A DNA stretch of 64,000 nucleotides, from assembly GCA_029861955.1 (NCBI GenBank), contig JAOTYK010000020.1:1-64000 (forward strand), in the 5' to 3' direction. Below are positions 54,262 through 62,772 of this stretch, piece by piece (positions within the stretch are counted from its first letter, which is position 1; every line of letters begins with the position of its first letter). The DNA is from Acidobacteriota bacterium. Its GTDB lineage: Bacteria > Acidobacteriota > Polarisedimenticolia > Polarisedimenticolales > Polarisedimenticolaceae. The translations under genes were made by a program, and so were the position numbers. Below the pieces are notes generated by a model that ran no database searches, had not been told where the DNA came from, and saw only the letters and a program-made list of their open reading frames with translations.

Positions 54262-55545
54262 ATGCATCGTGTCGTAATCATTGGGGGTGGATTTGCCGGG
54301 CTCAATGCCGCCCTCGGCCTGCGTCGTGCACCGGTCGAGGTCACGGTTCTGGACCGTCGCAACGTGCATGTCTTTCAGCCATTGCTGTATCAGGTGGCGA
54401 CCGGTGGCCTCTCGCCGGGTGACATCACCTCGCCCATCCGGCATGTGCTGAAGGACCAGGCGAACGCGCACGTGTTGTTGGGGGACGCAACGGGAATCGA
54501 TCTCGATGCGCGTCACGTGCAAACCGATGGCGACGCGATCCCGTACGACACGTTGATCGTCGCGACCGGCGCCGGGCATCACTACTTCGGTCAGCCTCAG
54601 TGGGAGCGGTCGGCACCGGGACTCAAGACGGTTGAGGACGCCATCGAGATGCGACAACGGATGTTCGCCGCGTTCGAGGAGGCCGAGCGTCTCGCCCGGC
54701 GTGGGCAGTCGATTGCGTCACTCCTGACCTTTGTCATCGTCGGCGCGGGACCGACCGGAGTCGAATTGGCAGGCGCGTTGGGGGAACTATCACGCGACAC
54801 GCTTCGTCGGGATTTCAGATCGATCGATACGTCCGCCGCGAGAATCGTCCTGGTGGAAGGTACGTCGAGGGTCCTGCCGGGCTATCCGGACTCACTCTCC
54901 CTACGGGCTCTCAGGTCCCTCGAACGATTGGGCGTCACCGTTCGTCTCGATACGCGAGTCTCGGAGGTGACGGACGAAGCCGTGGCCCTGACTCACGATG
55001 GGGTGACGGAGACCCTCGAGACTCGCTGCGTGTTATGGGCGGCCGGGGTCCGTGCCTCGCACCTCGGAAAAGATCTGGCGGGTGAAAAAGATGAAGGAAC
55101 CGATTCGGCGGGACGCGTGAAAGTCCTACCGGATCTGACCGTACCGGGGCATCCGGAGATCTTCGTCATCGGAGACCTGGCCCATGTCGAAGGAAAGCAA
55201 GACACGCCGGTACCCGGTGTCGCCCCCGCCGCCATCCAGCAGGGCAAGTACGTCGCGAAGATCCTGCGGCGTCGGCTGGCAGGCAAATCGACGGCACCGT
55301 TTGTCTACAAGGACAAGGGGAGTCTGGCGACCATCGGTCGTAAGTCCGCCGTGGCAGACTTCGGGCGCCTCCGATTCTCAGGGCTGGTCGCGTGGATGTT
55401 GTGGCTCGGTGTGCATTTGATGTTCCTGGTGGGATTCGAGAACAGGATCCTGGTGTTCACGAAATGGGGGTTCTGCTACGTTACGCGGAACCGTGGCGCC
55501 CGATTAATCCTCGGGCATTCGATCGATGAGCGTTCGCGGCACTGA
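54262..55545 (+). CDS. ndh: Type II NADH dehydrogenase (NDH-2)
   Basis: Flavoprotein of 427 residues that oxidises NADH and reduces quinone at the membrane without pumping protons. The FAD site is VVIIGGGFAGLNAALGLRR; the NAD site is FVIVGAGPTGVELAGALGEL. Other signatures are VHVFQPLLYQVATGGLSP, VLWAAGVRAS, PEIFVIGDLAHV and VAPAAIQQGKYVAKIL. The C-terminal hydrophobic helix (GLVAWMLWLGVHLMFLVGF) anchors it. The length and motifs match the family throughout. Confidence 0.94.
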   Translation: MHRVVIIGGGFAGLNAALGLRRAPVEVTVLDRRNVHVFQPLLYQVATGGLSPGDITSPIRHVLKDQANAHVLLGDATGIDLDARHVQTDGDAIPYDTLIVATGAGHHYFGQPQWERSAPGLKTVEDAIEMRQRMFAAFEEAERLARRGQSIASLLTFVIVGAGPTGVELAGALGELSRDTLRRDFRSIDTSAARIVLVEGTSRVLPGYPDSLSLRALRSLERLGVTVRLDTRVSEVTDEAVALTHDGVTETLETRCVLWAAGVRASHLGKDLAGEKDEGTDSAGRVKVLPDLTVPGHPEIFVIGDLAHVEGKQDTPVPGVAPAAIQQGKYVAKILRRRLAGKSTAPFVYKDKGSLATIGRKSAVADFGRLRFSGLVAWMLWLGVHLMFLVGFENRILVFTKWGFCYVTRNRGARLILGHSIDERSRH

Positions 55546-55567
55546 AAGCATGACGTGAGGTGTCGTC

Positions 55568-55952
55568 ATCGCCAGCACCAATGAATTCGGCCAGCCGGTG
55601 GGAGATCCCATCGGGGGTTGGGAGCCCGCGCGAAGACCCTCGGGACAAAGACTCGAAGGTCTGTCGGTAGAACTCGTCCCATTCGAACCGGCGTCTCATC
55701 CCGCACCGCTCTACGACGCGATCGTCAAGGATGGCGAAGCTTCCACGTGGACCTACATGTCGTACGGTCCCTTCAAGGACGAGCAGGCGTTCTCGGCACA
55801 TGATCTTCAAGGGACGAAATCGAGACACCGCCTGGTACGCCATGACCGATCAGGACTGGCCCGATCGCAAAGCGATGTTCCTTCGCTGGCTTGACGACGA
55901 GAACTTCGACTCCAGGGGTCAACAGCGGCGTCCACTTTCTGCATTCATTTAG
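55568..55952 (+). pseudogene. Remnant of a RimJ/RimL-type GNAT acetyltransferase
   Basis: The frame ASTNEFGQPVGDPIGGWEPARRPSGQRLEG to LYDAIVKDGEASTWTYMSYGPFKDEQAF is the typical first part of a GNAT acetyltransferase of about 230 residues. The start codon position reads ATC where ATG is expected (55568). Near 55795 the homology jumps to the family's C-terminal end in another frame: MIFKGRNRDTAWYAMTDQDWPDRK, then a run to RRPLSAFI and a TAG. The central acetyl-CoA-binding part, roughly 100 residues, is missing. Three defects (lost start, large deletion, frame change) mark a dead gene. Confidence 0.8.
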
Positions 55953-56011
55953 GATCGATGTGGAACCATCTCCGCCGGACGGACGTAGGATGGGCAGGGG
56001 GCGGTACGTTC

Positions 56012-57586
56012 ATGCGCAAGTTCATCTATCTCCTGATCGCGATGGCCGTGATCGCGGCCTTCGTGCTTCTGGCAATTCGCGAGAAACGACTGCCCACGAC
56101 GCTGGACGGTCTGTATGCCAAGCTTGAAGAAGGTGGCCATCGGATCGGGATCAACAGTCCCTTCAGCGGTGTCGCGCTGGTCGCGAAGGATGACGAGGTC
56201 CTGTTCAAGCAGGCGTATGGATACTCGGACGTCGATGGCCGGCAGCCGCTCACCGTGGATTCGCGGTTCATCGTCGGCGCCGGCGCCAAGCCGCTGACCG
56301 CCGTCCTCGTCTTGCAGCAGGTCGAGGCGGGCACCCTGGAACTACAGGGCACGGTCTCCGACTATCTCCCCGATTTCGCCCACGAGTCCGGCGACACCAT
56401 CACGCTTCATCAACTGTTGACGCATACCTCGGGATTGCCGCGTGGCGCCGAGGACTGGGACCAGTTGCACCTCGACCACACGCCGGGAACGACGTTTCAG
56501 TTCAGCAATGCCGGATACGATCTTCTGATTACGATCCTTCTCGAGGTGACGGGCTCGGACTACGGGACTCTGCTGGAGGAGGGCATCACTGCACCGCTGG
56601 GTATGAACGACACGGCTTTCGCGATGGGTGACGCGCTAACAGAGCTGGCGGTTCCCGGGATGCATTTCAACATGCATCGGTTTCCTGCGTCGGTCTTCGC
56701 CACCAACGACGGGTCCTACGAGACCATCAGAATGCCCGTTCACGGTGCCGTGATATCAACGGTGACGGATCTGCATGATTTCGTGATCGGATTGCGGGAC
56801 GGGAATTTGCTATCGGCGACGCTCACCGCGAAGGTGTTTGAGCCGGCACTTGAGGGGATCACCTACGGCTGGAGACGCAACGAAGCCCGGCTGTTCACCC
56901 ACCATCCTTCCGCCCCGTTCTTCATGCACGAGGGGATCCTGGCCGGGCATGCCGCGCTGATCACCCTCTACGATGAGGGGACGACGATGATCATCCTCTC
57001 GAACGTTCGCCCCCTTCGCGGGACGGAGCTCCTGGAGTTGACCTACCTGGCCGCGCACGGAGTCAACGAACTCGAAACAGAGATTGGCCACCCGAGTTTG
57101 AGTCACCCCAGGGCCTTCGAAGAGGATGGCGGTGTCGACGCATTCCTTGCGTACTACCGCGAGATGTCCAAGCGGGCCGGGTATTCGATGAGTCCAGACA
57201 ATTCGTTTTGCGCCCAAGTCGTCCGACTGTTGGTGCAGAACGACAAGTTCGATGAGGCGACCGAGTTCGTCGACACCATCGTGGCCGAGTGGCCGCCAAC
57301 GTCGCCGGAGATGTTGAACGATATTGGTTACGCGTTCATGCTTCCCGGTCAAGCTGAAATTGCCAAGGGCTATCTTCAACACAACATCGAGCTATTTCCG
57401 GACGTCGCGAACGGATACGACAGTCTGGGCGAGGCGTACCAGCGCACCGGCGACTACACGCGCGCCCGTGAGCAATACGTGAGGGCGCTGGACGTCGCCC
57501 GCGCCAACGGCGACGATGGCCTCGGCTTCCACGAATGGCGGCTTCGGAACCTGGATACCCTCGACGCCGACGATCTCGAAGACTAA
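56012..57586 (+). CDS. Beta-lactamase/PBP-fold protein lacking catalytic residues, with TPR tail
   Basis: Protein of 524 residues with an N-terminal membrane anchor (FIYLLIAMAVIAAFVLLAI), a class-C beta-lactamase-like domain (about 45-370) and a C-terminal TPR-like part. The nucleophile motif, normally Ser-x-x-Lys, reads Ala90-Gly-Ala-Lys93 (FIVGAGAKPLTAV). The Tyr-x-Asn motif reads Phe164-Ser-Asn (FQFSNAGYDLL). The third motif is HEGILAGH in place of HxG-type HGG. Loss of both Ser and Tyr means it is unlikely to be an enzyme. It may bind peptidoglycan or a peptide. ATG56012 was chosen for the membrane segment. The preceding GNAT gene is dead. Confidence 0.8.
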   Translation: MRKFIYLLIAMAVIAAFVLLAIREKRLPTTLDGLYAKLEEGGHRIGINSPFSGVALVAKDDEVLFKQAYGYSDVDGRQPLTVDSRFIVGAGAKPLTAVLVLQQVEAGTLELQGTVSDYLPDFAHESGDTITLHQLLTHTSGLPRGAEDWDQLHLDHTPGTTFQFSNAGYDLLITILLEVTGSDYGTLLEEGITAPLGMNDTAFAMGDALTELAVPGMHFNMHRFPASVFATNDGSYETIRMPVHGAVISTVTDLHDFVIGLRDGNLLSATLTAKVFEPALEGITYGWRRNEARLFTHHPSAPFFMHEGILAGHAALITLYDEGTTMIILSNVRPLRGTELLELTYLAAHGVNELETEIGHPSLSHPRAFEEDGGVDAFLAYYREMSKRAGYSMSPDNSFCAQVVRLLVQNDKFDEATEFVDTIVAEWPPTSPEMLNDIGYAFMLPGQAEIAKGYLQHNIELFPDVANGYDSLGEAYQRTGDYTRAREQYVRALDVARANGDDGLGFHEWRLRNLDTLDADDLED

Positions 57587-57588
57587 AA

Positions 57589-57614
57589 AAAGGGCGCCCT
57601 TGCGGGCGCCCTTT
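57589..57614. terminator. Bidirectional terminator
   Basis: AAAGGGCGCCC-TTGC-GGGCGCCCTTT is a perfect stem with a four-base loop, between convergent genes. The A run on the left gives seven U residues for minus-strand transcripts (the RRM gene); plus-strand transcripts get only three. Confidence 0.88.
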
Positions 57615-57641
57615 GCAAGCTTCAAATGAAGGCTCGGTAGC

Positions 57642-57950
57642 TTAGTAGCCGCCGAATCCACCACGGCCACGGCCACCGCCGCCACCGCCTCCGCCGCTGT
57701 TGCGCTCGCGCGCCTCGTTCACTTTCAGCGCTCGTCCGTCCATCTGGTATCCGTCCAGATCCTTGATGGCTCCGTCGGCATCTTCGCGGCTGCCCATTTC
57801 GACGAAACCGAAGCCACGCGGGCGTCCGGTCTCGCGGTCCATCACAAGGTGGACTTCTTCGACCTGTCGCTCGCCCTGCTCGAACAGCGAGCGGACGGCG
57901 CCTTCTTCGGCACTGAAGGGCAGGTTACCGACGTACAATCTCGTTCCCAT
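57642..57950 (-). CDS. RRM-domain RNA-binding protein (cold-inducible glycine-rich type)
   Basis: Protein of 102 residues: one RRM domain (RNP2 LYVGNL, RNP1 RGFGFVEM) and a Gly/Arg-rich tail (GGGGGGGGRGRGGFGGY). Single-RRM proteins of this kind (Rbp in cyanobacteria, also widespread in other phyla) bind mRNA and often rise in the cold. ATG57950 has GAGGAG eight bases upstream. A hairpin (57965-57982) lies directly before that ribosome site. Confidence 0.93.
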   Translation of the reverse strand: MGTRLYVGNLPFSAEEGAVRSLFEQGERQVEEVHLVMDRETGRPRGFGFVEMGSREDADGAIKDLDGYQMDGRALKVNEARERNSGGGGGGGGRGRGGFGGY

Positions 57951-58275
57951 AACTCGAACTCCTCGCCCCCGATTTCGGGGGCACAAACATCAAGTTTCCG
58001 CACCATGACCCAACCACGGATCAGGATCTGTGCCGAAGTCTAGACACTTCGCCATCGGCAGCGGCACGGCAAAAACTCGTTTCTGTACGATTGATTGCGA
58101 CCGGAAACCTGGGGGTACGCTAGAGGGCGGCGACGATCCTGTCAAGGGAGCCCGGGTGGTGCCCGATCGGGACAATGGGGCTGATTTCGTGTACCCTCAC
58201 CCCATGCCCATATCCCCGTAGGGCATCGCCGAATCAGGCACTGCGGTGCCTCAGGAATGCGGCAGGAGAGTTTCG
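57951..58275. other. Intergenic region between divergent genes
   Basis: This 325-base gap holds the RRM leader with its hairpin and the upstream region of the small basic/acidic protein gene. No further gene, tRNA or clear promoter was recognised. Confidence 0.6.
57965..57982 (-). promoter_or_regulatory. Stem-loop next to the RRM gene's ribosome site
   Basis: GCCCCCGA and TCGGGGGC form a perfect 8-base stem with a two-base centre. Read on the minus strand, it ends directly before the GAGGAG ribosome site of the RRM gene. It could affect translation or mRNA stability, perhaps by temperature or by self-binding of the protein; this is inference. Confidence 0.45.
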
Positions 58276-58509
58276 ATGGCCAGAAGATCACGAATGTCCA
58301 TACTCAAGCGTCAGCGAGAGCTCAAGAAGTCTGAAAAAGCCGCCAGCAAGCGGATGAAGAAGCACGGCACCGTCGAGGAAGGCTTCACAGAGCCACAGCC
58401 GACCTTCCGCCTCTCGGACCTGGGTCGTAAGAACGACGAAGACGAAGGCGACGACAAGGACACGTCGGAAGACGACACCGACGAGACCGAGCGGGAAGGC
58501 GAAGCGTAG
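58276..58509 (+). CDS. Small highly charged protein
   Basis: Protein of 77 residues with a basic N-terminal half (MARRSRMSILKRQRELKKSEKAASKRMKKHG) and an acidic C-terminal half (KNDEDEGDDKDTSEDDTDETEREG). The first part resembles a short conserved family in Acidobacteriota and Deltaproteobacteria-like genomes (recalled, not searched) with the KRQRE-KK pattern. It may bind nucleic acid or the ribosome. The ATG follows AGGAGA. Two tiny membrane-protein genes follow within a few bases. Confidence 0.72.
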   Translation: MARRSRMSILKRQRELKKSEKAASKRMKKHGTVEEGFTEPQPTFRLSDLGRKNDEDEGDDKDTSEDDTDETEREGEA

Positions 58510-58514
58510 TTGAC

Positions 58515-58613
58515 GTGCGCTTTTCATTTGCTCTGATCGTCGCGATCGCTGCACTTGTTGTCCTCGTTCTGGTGATCTGGGGAATCGCCGCGCTTCTAAC
58601 GAAGAAGGACTAG
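58515..58613 (+). CDS. Tiny single-pass membrane protein
   Basis: A 32-residue product from GTG58515: one membrane helix (SFALIVAIAALVVLVLVIWGIAALL) flanked by Arg and ending in TKKD. Its stop (TAG) overlaps the next start (GTG) as TAGTG, and it begins six bases after the preceding gene. The tight packing and strong hydrophobicity support a real gene. Function unknown. Confidence 0.55.
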   Translation: MRFSFALIVAIAALVVLVLVIWGIAALLTKKD

Positions 58614-58840
58614 TGCTCCCCGTACTGTTCCTGATCCCTGCCGCGGCTTCCACCATCCTAGGTCTGACGTTTCTTGCCGGTGTGGGTGGTCGGCCGGTCA
58701 TCAAGATTCTCGGCATCTCCGTGTTCTTCGCAGCGGTCTACCTGCAGTTCTTCTCGATCTACCCGCTGACCGGTTTGATCCTGCAGACGGTGCTCGCGAT
58801 GTGCCTGGCACTCTGGAGAAAAATGGACTCCACGAGGTGA
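58613..58840 (+). CDS. Small membrane protein
   Basis: Protein of 75 residues with two to three membrane helices (LPVLFLIPAAASTILGLTFLAG, IKILGISVFFAAVYLQFFSIYPLTGLILQTVLAMCLAL) and a charged end (WRKMDSTR). GTG start overlapping the previous stop, and a cupin gene four bases after its own stop. It is part of a chain of very small genes. Function unknown. Confidence 0.6.
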   Translation: MLPVLFLIPAAASTILGLTFLAGVGGRPVIKILGISVFFAAVYLQFFSIYPLTGLILQTVLAMCLALWRKMDSTR

Positions 58841-58844
58841 AAGC

Positions 58845-59195
58845 GTGAATCTCTCTGAGAAGCTTCAACAGATTTCCGAGTTCTGGAGCCCGCGAGTCCT
58901 CGGCGAACTGAACGGTCAACACGTCAAGATCGCCAAACTGAAAGGCGAGTTCGTCTGGCACCACCATGAGAACGAGGACGAGTTCTTCCTGGTACTCCAC
59001 GGGCACCTGGTAATCCATCTCAGAGATCGAGTGGTTGAGTTGGCGGAAGGGGAGTGCTTCATCGTGCCACGCGGTGTCGAGCACAAGCCCGTTGCCGAAA
59101 CCGAAGCCCACGTCTTGCTCTTTGAGCCGGCTTCGACCCTCAACACGGGTAACGTTCGCAACGAACGAACCGTCGAGCATCCCGAACAAATCTAG
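58845..59195 (+). CDS. Cupin-domain protein
   Basis: Protein of 116 residues, a single cupin barrel. Motif 1 is WHHHENEDEFFLVLHGHL with the metal-binding His residues and Glu; motif 2 is FIVPRGVEHKPVAETEAHVLLF with the last His. It resembles the small mannose-6-phosphate-isomerase-like cupins. Substrate unknown. GTG58845 follows the membrane gene after four bases. Confidence 0.88.
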   Translation: MNLSEKLQQISEFWSPRVLGELNGQHVKIAKLKGEFVWHHHENEDEFFLVLHGHLVIHLRDRVVELAEGECFIVPRGVEHKPVAETEAHVLLFEPASTLNTGNVRNERTVEHPEQI

Positions 59196-59221
59196 CCCCA
59201 TGGCCGGTGTATGCTTGGCCC

Positions 59222-60613
59222 ATGGACCAGCCGGATAACCCGGATCGACGCTCCGATCTCCACAAGATCGCCGACCACGCCGCCGACTACCTCGAGTCGT
59301 TGCCGGGTCGGCATGTCGGTGGGACGACGACGGCCCCAGACATGGAACGTCCGTTCCCCGAGACCGGAACACCTGCAGACGTCGTGATCGACGAACTTGT
59401 TAGAGACATCGATGACGGTCTCGTGGCCAGCGCCGGCCCACGTCACTTTGGGTTTGTCATCGGAGGCGCCACCCACGGCAGCCTGATGGCGGACTGGCTG
59501 ACTTCGGCGTGGGACCAGAACGCCCAGGTCTATCTGACATCGCCGGCGGCAGCAGCGGCCGAGACCATCGCGGCCCGTTGGTTGCTCGAGCTTCTCGGTC
59601 TGCCCACCGACGCATCGGTGGGATTCGTGACCGGCTGTCAGATGGCCAACTTCACGGCCCTCGGCTGTGGCCGGGATGCCGTGTTGCGGGTATCGGGTTG
59701 GGAAGTCGAGCGTCAGGGCTTGTTCGGCGCCCCACAGGTCACGGTGCTGATGAGCGAGTGTGGGCATGCGACGGTCCGCTCCTCGTTGAGCATGTTGGGG
59801 TTCGGCGAGGGACAGATTTGCGAGATCGCCTCCGATCAAGAGGGCCGTATCGACCTGGAGGTCCTTCGAACCGAAATCGAGAGCCGATCCGGGACGCCGC
59901 TGATCGTTTCGCTGCAAGCGGGCAACGTCAATACGGGGGCGTTCGAGTCGGTGGGTGACGTTGCCGACATACTGAAAGAACAGAACGCCTGGATCCATCT
60001 CGATGGTGCCTTCGGACTCTGGGCCGCCGCGTCGCCGAAGTTGGCGACACGCCTCGACGGAGTGGATCGTGCGGACTCCTGGGCCACCGACGCACACAAG
60101 TGGCTGAACGTCCCGTACGACTCGGGCATCGTGGTCATCAAGGACCCGGCCCAACATCGTCGTTTCAAGTCGGCACGTTGCGCTTACACCGGAGAAGAGT
60201 CCGATCAGCGTCGAGACGGTTCCAGCTGGGTGCCGGAGAACTCCCGTCGTGCGCGCGGCCTGGTGTTGTACGCCGCGATCCGTGAGTTGGGGCGGTCTGG
60301 CATCCGTGAGATCGTCGAACGTTGTTGTGGTCTAGCACAGAGGGTCGCCAGCGAAGTAGAGAAACTGCCGTCGGGACAGGTTGTGAACGACGTCGTCTTG
60401 AATCAGGTGCTCGTCCGATTCAGCCCACCTGACGTCGACGACCTCGACGCGTTTCACGCCGAGGTCGCCGAACGCATTCAGAGTGACGGGAAATGCTGGG
60501 TCGGGACGACGGAGTGGAAGGGCCAGACCGTGCTGCGGGTTTCCGTTTGCAACTGGCAGACGACCGAGGAAGACATCGACGTCTTGATCGGAGTCATGAA
60601 GGACCAGCTCTAG
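59222..60613 (+). CDS. PLP-dependent group II decarboxylase/aminotransferase-like enzyme
   Basis: Protein of 463 residues of the pyridoxal-dependent decarboxylase family (glutamate/aromatic amino-acid/tyrosine type). The cofactor lysine is Lys293 in TDAHKWLNVPYDSG. His182 (ECGHATV) stacks on the ring, and Asp261 (WIHLDGAFG) pairs with its nitrogen. GFVIGGATHGSLMADWLTSAWDQN and FVTGCQMANFTAL also fit. The amino acid used cannot be told from sequence. ATG59222 was chosen because family similarity starts there; ATG59207 is possible. It ends four bases inside the convergent VWA gene. Confidence 0.88.
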   Translation: MDQPDNPDRRSDLHKIADHAADYLESLPGRHVGGTTTAPDMERPFPETGTPADVVIDELVRDIDDGLVASAGPRHFGFVIGGATHGSLMADWLTSAWDQNAQVYLTSPAAAAAETIAARWLLELLGLPTDASVGFVTGCQMANFTALGCGRDAVLRVSGWEVERQGLFGAPQVTVLMSECGHATVRSSLSMLGFGEGQICEIASDQEGRIDLEVLRTEIESRSGTPLIVSLQAGNVNTGAFESVGDVADILKEQNAWIHLDGAFGLWAAASPKLATRLDGVDRADSWATDAHKWLNVPYDSGIVVIKDPAQHRRFKSARCAYTGEESDQRRDGSSWVPENSRRARGLVLYAAIRELGRSGIREIVERCCGLAQRVASEVEKLPSGQVVNDVVLNQVLVRFSPPDVDDLDAFHAEVAERIQSDGKCWVGTTEWKGQTVLRVSVCNWQTTEEDIDVLIGVMKDQL

Positions 60614-62772
60614 TCGCGCTGTTCCGAGGCCTTCGCAACCAATCGACGAAACTCGCTGCGGTGCTCGCCATGATCTCGGCCCCGTCCCTCGATGGCCAGT
60701 CGATCGACATCGCGGAACGTTCCGTCACCGCTGAACTCCGATCCCCGCAACAGCATGCCAAACAACGCGACGCCGCTGGCAAACTTGAAGTCGGCGGTTG
60801 CTGCGGCCATGTCGCGACCGTTGTCCAGGACCGGTACCTCGATCAAGCGGCTCTTGTGTCCCTCGGGACGCTTGTAGCGCAGCTTTAGATGGAACAGTTC
60901 CTGGCCTCGGGAGTCATCGGGGCGGAGTCGCTTGTTGGCATCCTCCACGTAGCGCAACGGATCGACGGTGGGCTCGCCGGGGACACGTAGGCCTGCGGGA
61001 ACGATCTCGTACAACGCCGTCACCGTGTGCCCGGCCCCGATCTCGCCGGCATCCTTGGTGTCGTCGTTGAAGTCACGAGCCGCCAGCGCGCGATTCTCGT
61101 AGCCGATCAGTCGGTAGCCTGCGACCTGGGTCGGGTTGAACTCGACCTGGATCTTCACATCCTTGGCGATGGTGACCAGCGTTCCACCGATCTCCTCCAC
61201 CAGGACCTTGCGGGCCTCCGCCATCGAGTCGATGTACGCGTAGTGACCGTTACCACGATTGGCCAACTCCTCGAGTCGATCGTCGTGAAGATTGCCGCCG
61301 CCAAACCCGAGGGCCGTCATGAAGATGCCGCGGTCGGCGTCGGACTTGACGATGTCGATCAGTTCGCTGTGACCGGTCACGCCGACGTTGAAGTCGCCGT
61401 CGGTGGCCAGGATCACGCGGTTGACGCCACCCGGGATGAAGTTCTCGCGGGCCAGTCGGTAGGCCAGTCTCAGGCCTTCACCGCCGTTGGTGCTGCCGCC
61501 GGCATTCAGCCGTCCGAGCGCGTCGCGAATCCTCGTGTTGTCGCTTCCCGGTGTCGGCGGCAAGACCAATCCGCTGCTCCCGGCGTAGACGACGATCGCG
61601 ACGGAATCGCGCGCGTTCAACTGATCCACCAATAGGCCCAGGCCATCCTTCAACAACGGCAGCTTGTCGCGGGAGTTCATCGAGCCGGAGACATCGATGA
61701 GGAAAACGAGGTTAGAACCTGCATTGTCACCACGATCGACCGAGCGACCACGGAGGCCGATCCTCGCCAGGCGATGATCGGAATTCCACGGGCAACTGGC
61801 CACCTCGACGGTCGTCGAGAACGGGGCGTTACCGGTCGGCTCGGGATAGTCGTAATCGAAGTAGTTGATGAACTCCTCGATGCGTACGGCGTCGGCGGGA
61901 GGGCGTCGCCCCTGGTTGAGGAAGCGACGCACGTTGGAGTAGGAGGCCGTATCGACGTCGATGGAGAAGGTCGAGAGCGGCGTGTCGGCCGGGGACTGAA
62001 AACGGTTTTCCTCGAACCTGTTGTAGGACTCGGCGTTGATGTTGGGATTCCCGTCGCCATCGGCGTCGATCACGATTCCGGGATTCAACGTGATGGTCCT
62101 CTGGTAGACGCGATCTTGTACCGGTAGATCGGCGGTGTAATTGGCGGAGAACTTCGAGGACGCGACCAGGTGAGAAGAGGACTCGACATAACCGAGAGAT
62201 TCCAGCTCCTGGTTCATCGCCGCTAACTCGTCGCCGACGTTCGAAGAGGACGAACTCGGTTCGCGGCGCTTCAGCTTCCGCTCGACCGTCTCTTGAACCG
62301 GTCGGGGCACGGGGGCCGCCTTCTCGAGTTGCCGCGCGATGAACTCGAGGTGTGCCGGGTTCGGTGTTGCGGGTTGCGGGGAACGGTTGTCGTCCGCCGT
62401 CAGCTCTGAGCGAATCTCATTCTTGAATTCGTCCGGTCCGGTGATCGGGACAGGTTCGCCACCCGTCACCGTTTCCGTTGGAGCGATCTGCTTCTCGACC
62501 GGAACCGGGCTCCCGATCGGATTACCGACGACGAGCTGATCGGTCGGGTGGAACACCCCCAGCCACAACGCCGCCGTGGCGATGGTCATCGTCCCGATGA
62601 GCCCGAGAGCTGCCGGCCGCGGAACGACGCGGAGCCACCAGGGTGTCGCCGCAGGCGGGGCCGCCCGACGCACCGTATCGAAGTCGGGGGCTTGAGCCTC
62701 GTCGTCCTGTCGGGCGGCCCGGAAAAGTTGTTTCAACGGCCGATCGTCGTTGTGTTTGTTCTGTTCGCTCAT
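60610..62772 (-). CDS. Membrane VWA-domain protein (YfbK-like) partner of an ECF sigma factor
   Basis: Protein of 720 residues. About 45 cytosolic residues and one membrane helix (about 54-75) are followed by a proline-rich linker, a VWF-associated N-terminal domain (RFLNQGRRPPADAVRIEEFINYFDYDYPEP), a von Willebrand A domain with an intact metal site (FLIDVSGSMNSRDK) and a C-terminal domain of the YfbK/DUF3520 type. The start overlaps the sigma gene's stop as ATGA. The topology, with a short cytoplasmic tail, is that of an anti-sigma factor with an external sensor, but no typical zinc-binding anti-sigma motif is present. Confidence 0.88.
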   Translation of the reverse strand: MSEQNKHNDDRPLKQLFRAARQDDEAQAPDFDTVRRAAPPAATPWWLRVVPRPAALGLIGTMTIATAALWLGVFHPTDQLVVGNPIGSPVPVEKQIAPTETVTGGEPVPITGPDEFKNEIRSELTADDNRSPQPATPNPAHLEFIARQLEKAAPVPRPVQETVERKLKRREPSSSSSNVGDELAAMNQELESLGYVESSSHLVASSKFSANYTADLPVQDRVYQRTITLNPGIVIDADGDGNPNINAESYNRFEENRFQSPADTPLSTFSIDVDTASYSNVRRFLNQGRRPPADAVRIEEFINYFDYDYPEPTGNAPFSTTVEVASCPWNSDHRLARIGLRGRSVDRGDNAGSNLVFLIDVSGSMNSRDKLPLLKDGLGLLVDQLNARDSVAIVVYAGSSGLVLPPTPGSDNTRIRDALGRLNAGGSTNGGEGLRLAYRLARENFIPGGVNRVILATDGDFNVGVTGHSELIDIVKSDADRGIFMTALGFGGGNLHDDRLEELANRGNGHYAYIDSMAEARKVLVEEIGGTLVTIAKDVKIQVEFNPTQVAGYRLIGYENRALAARDFNDDTKDAGEIGAGHTVTALYEIVPAGLRVPGEPTVDPLRYVEDANKRLRPDDSRGQELFHLKLRYKRPEGHKSRLIEVPVLDNGRDMAAATADFKFASGVALFGMLLRGSEFSGDGTFRDVDRLAIEGRGRDHGEHRSEFRRLVAKASEQRD

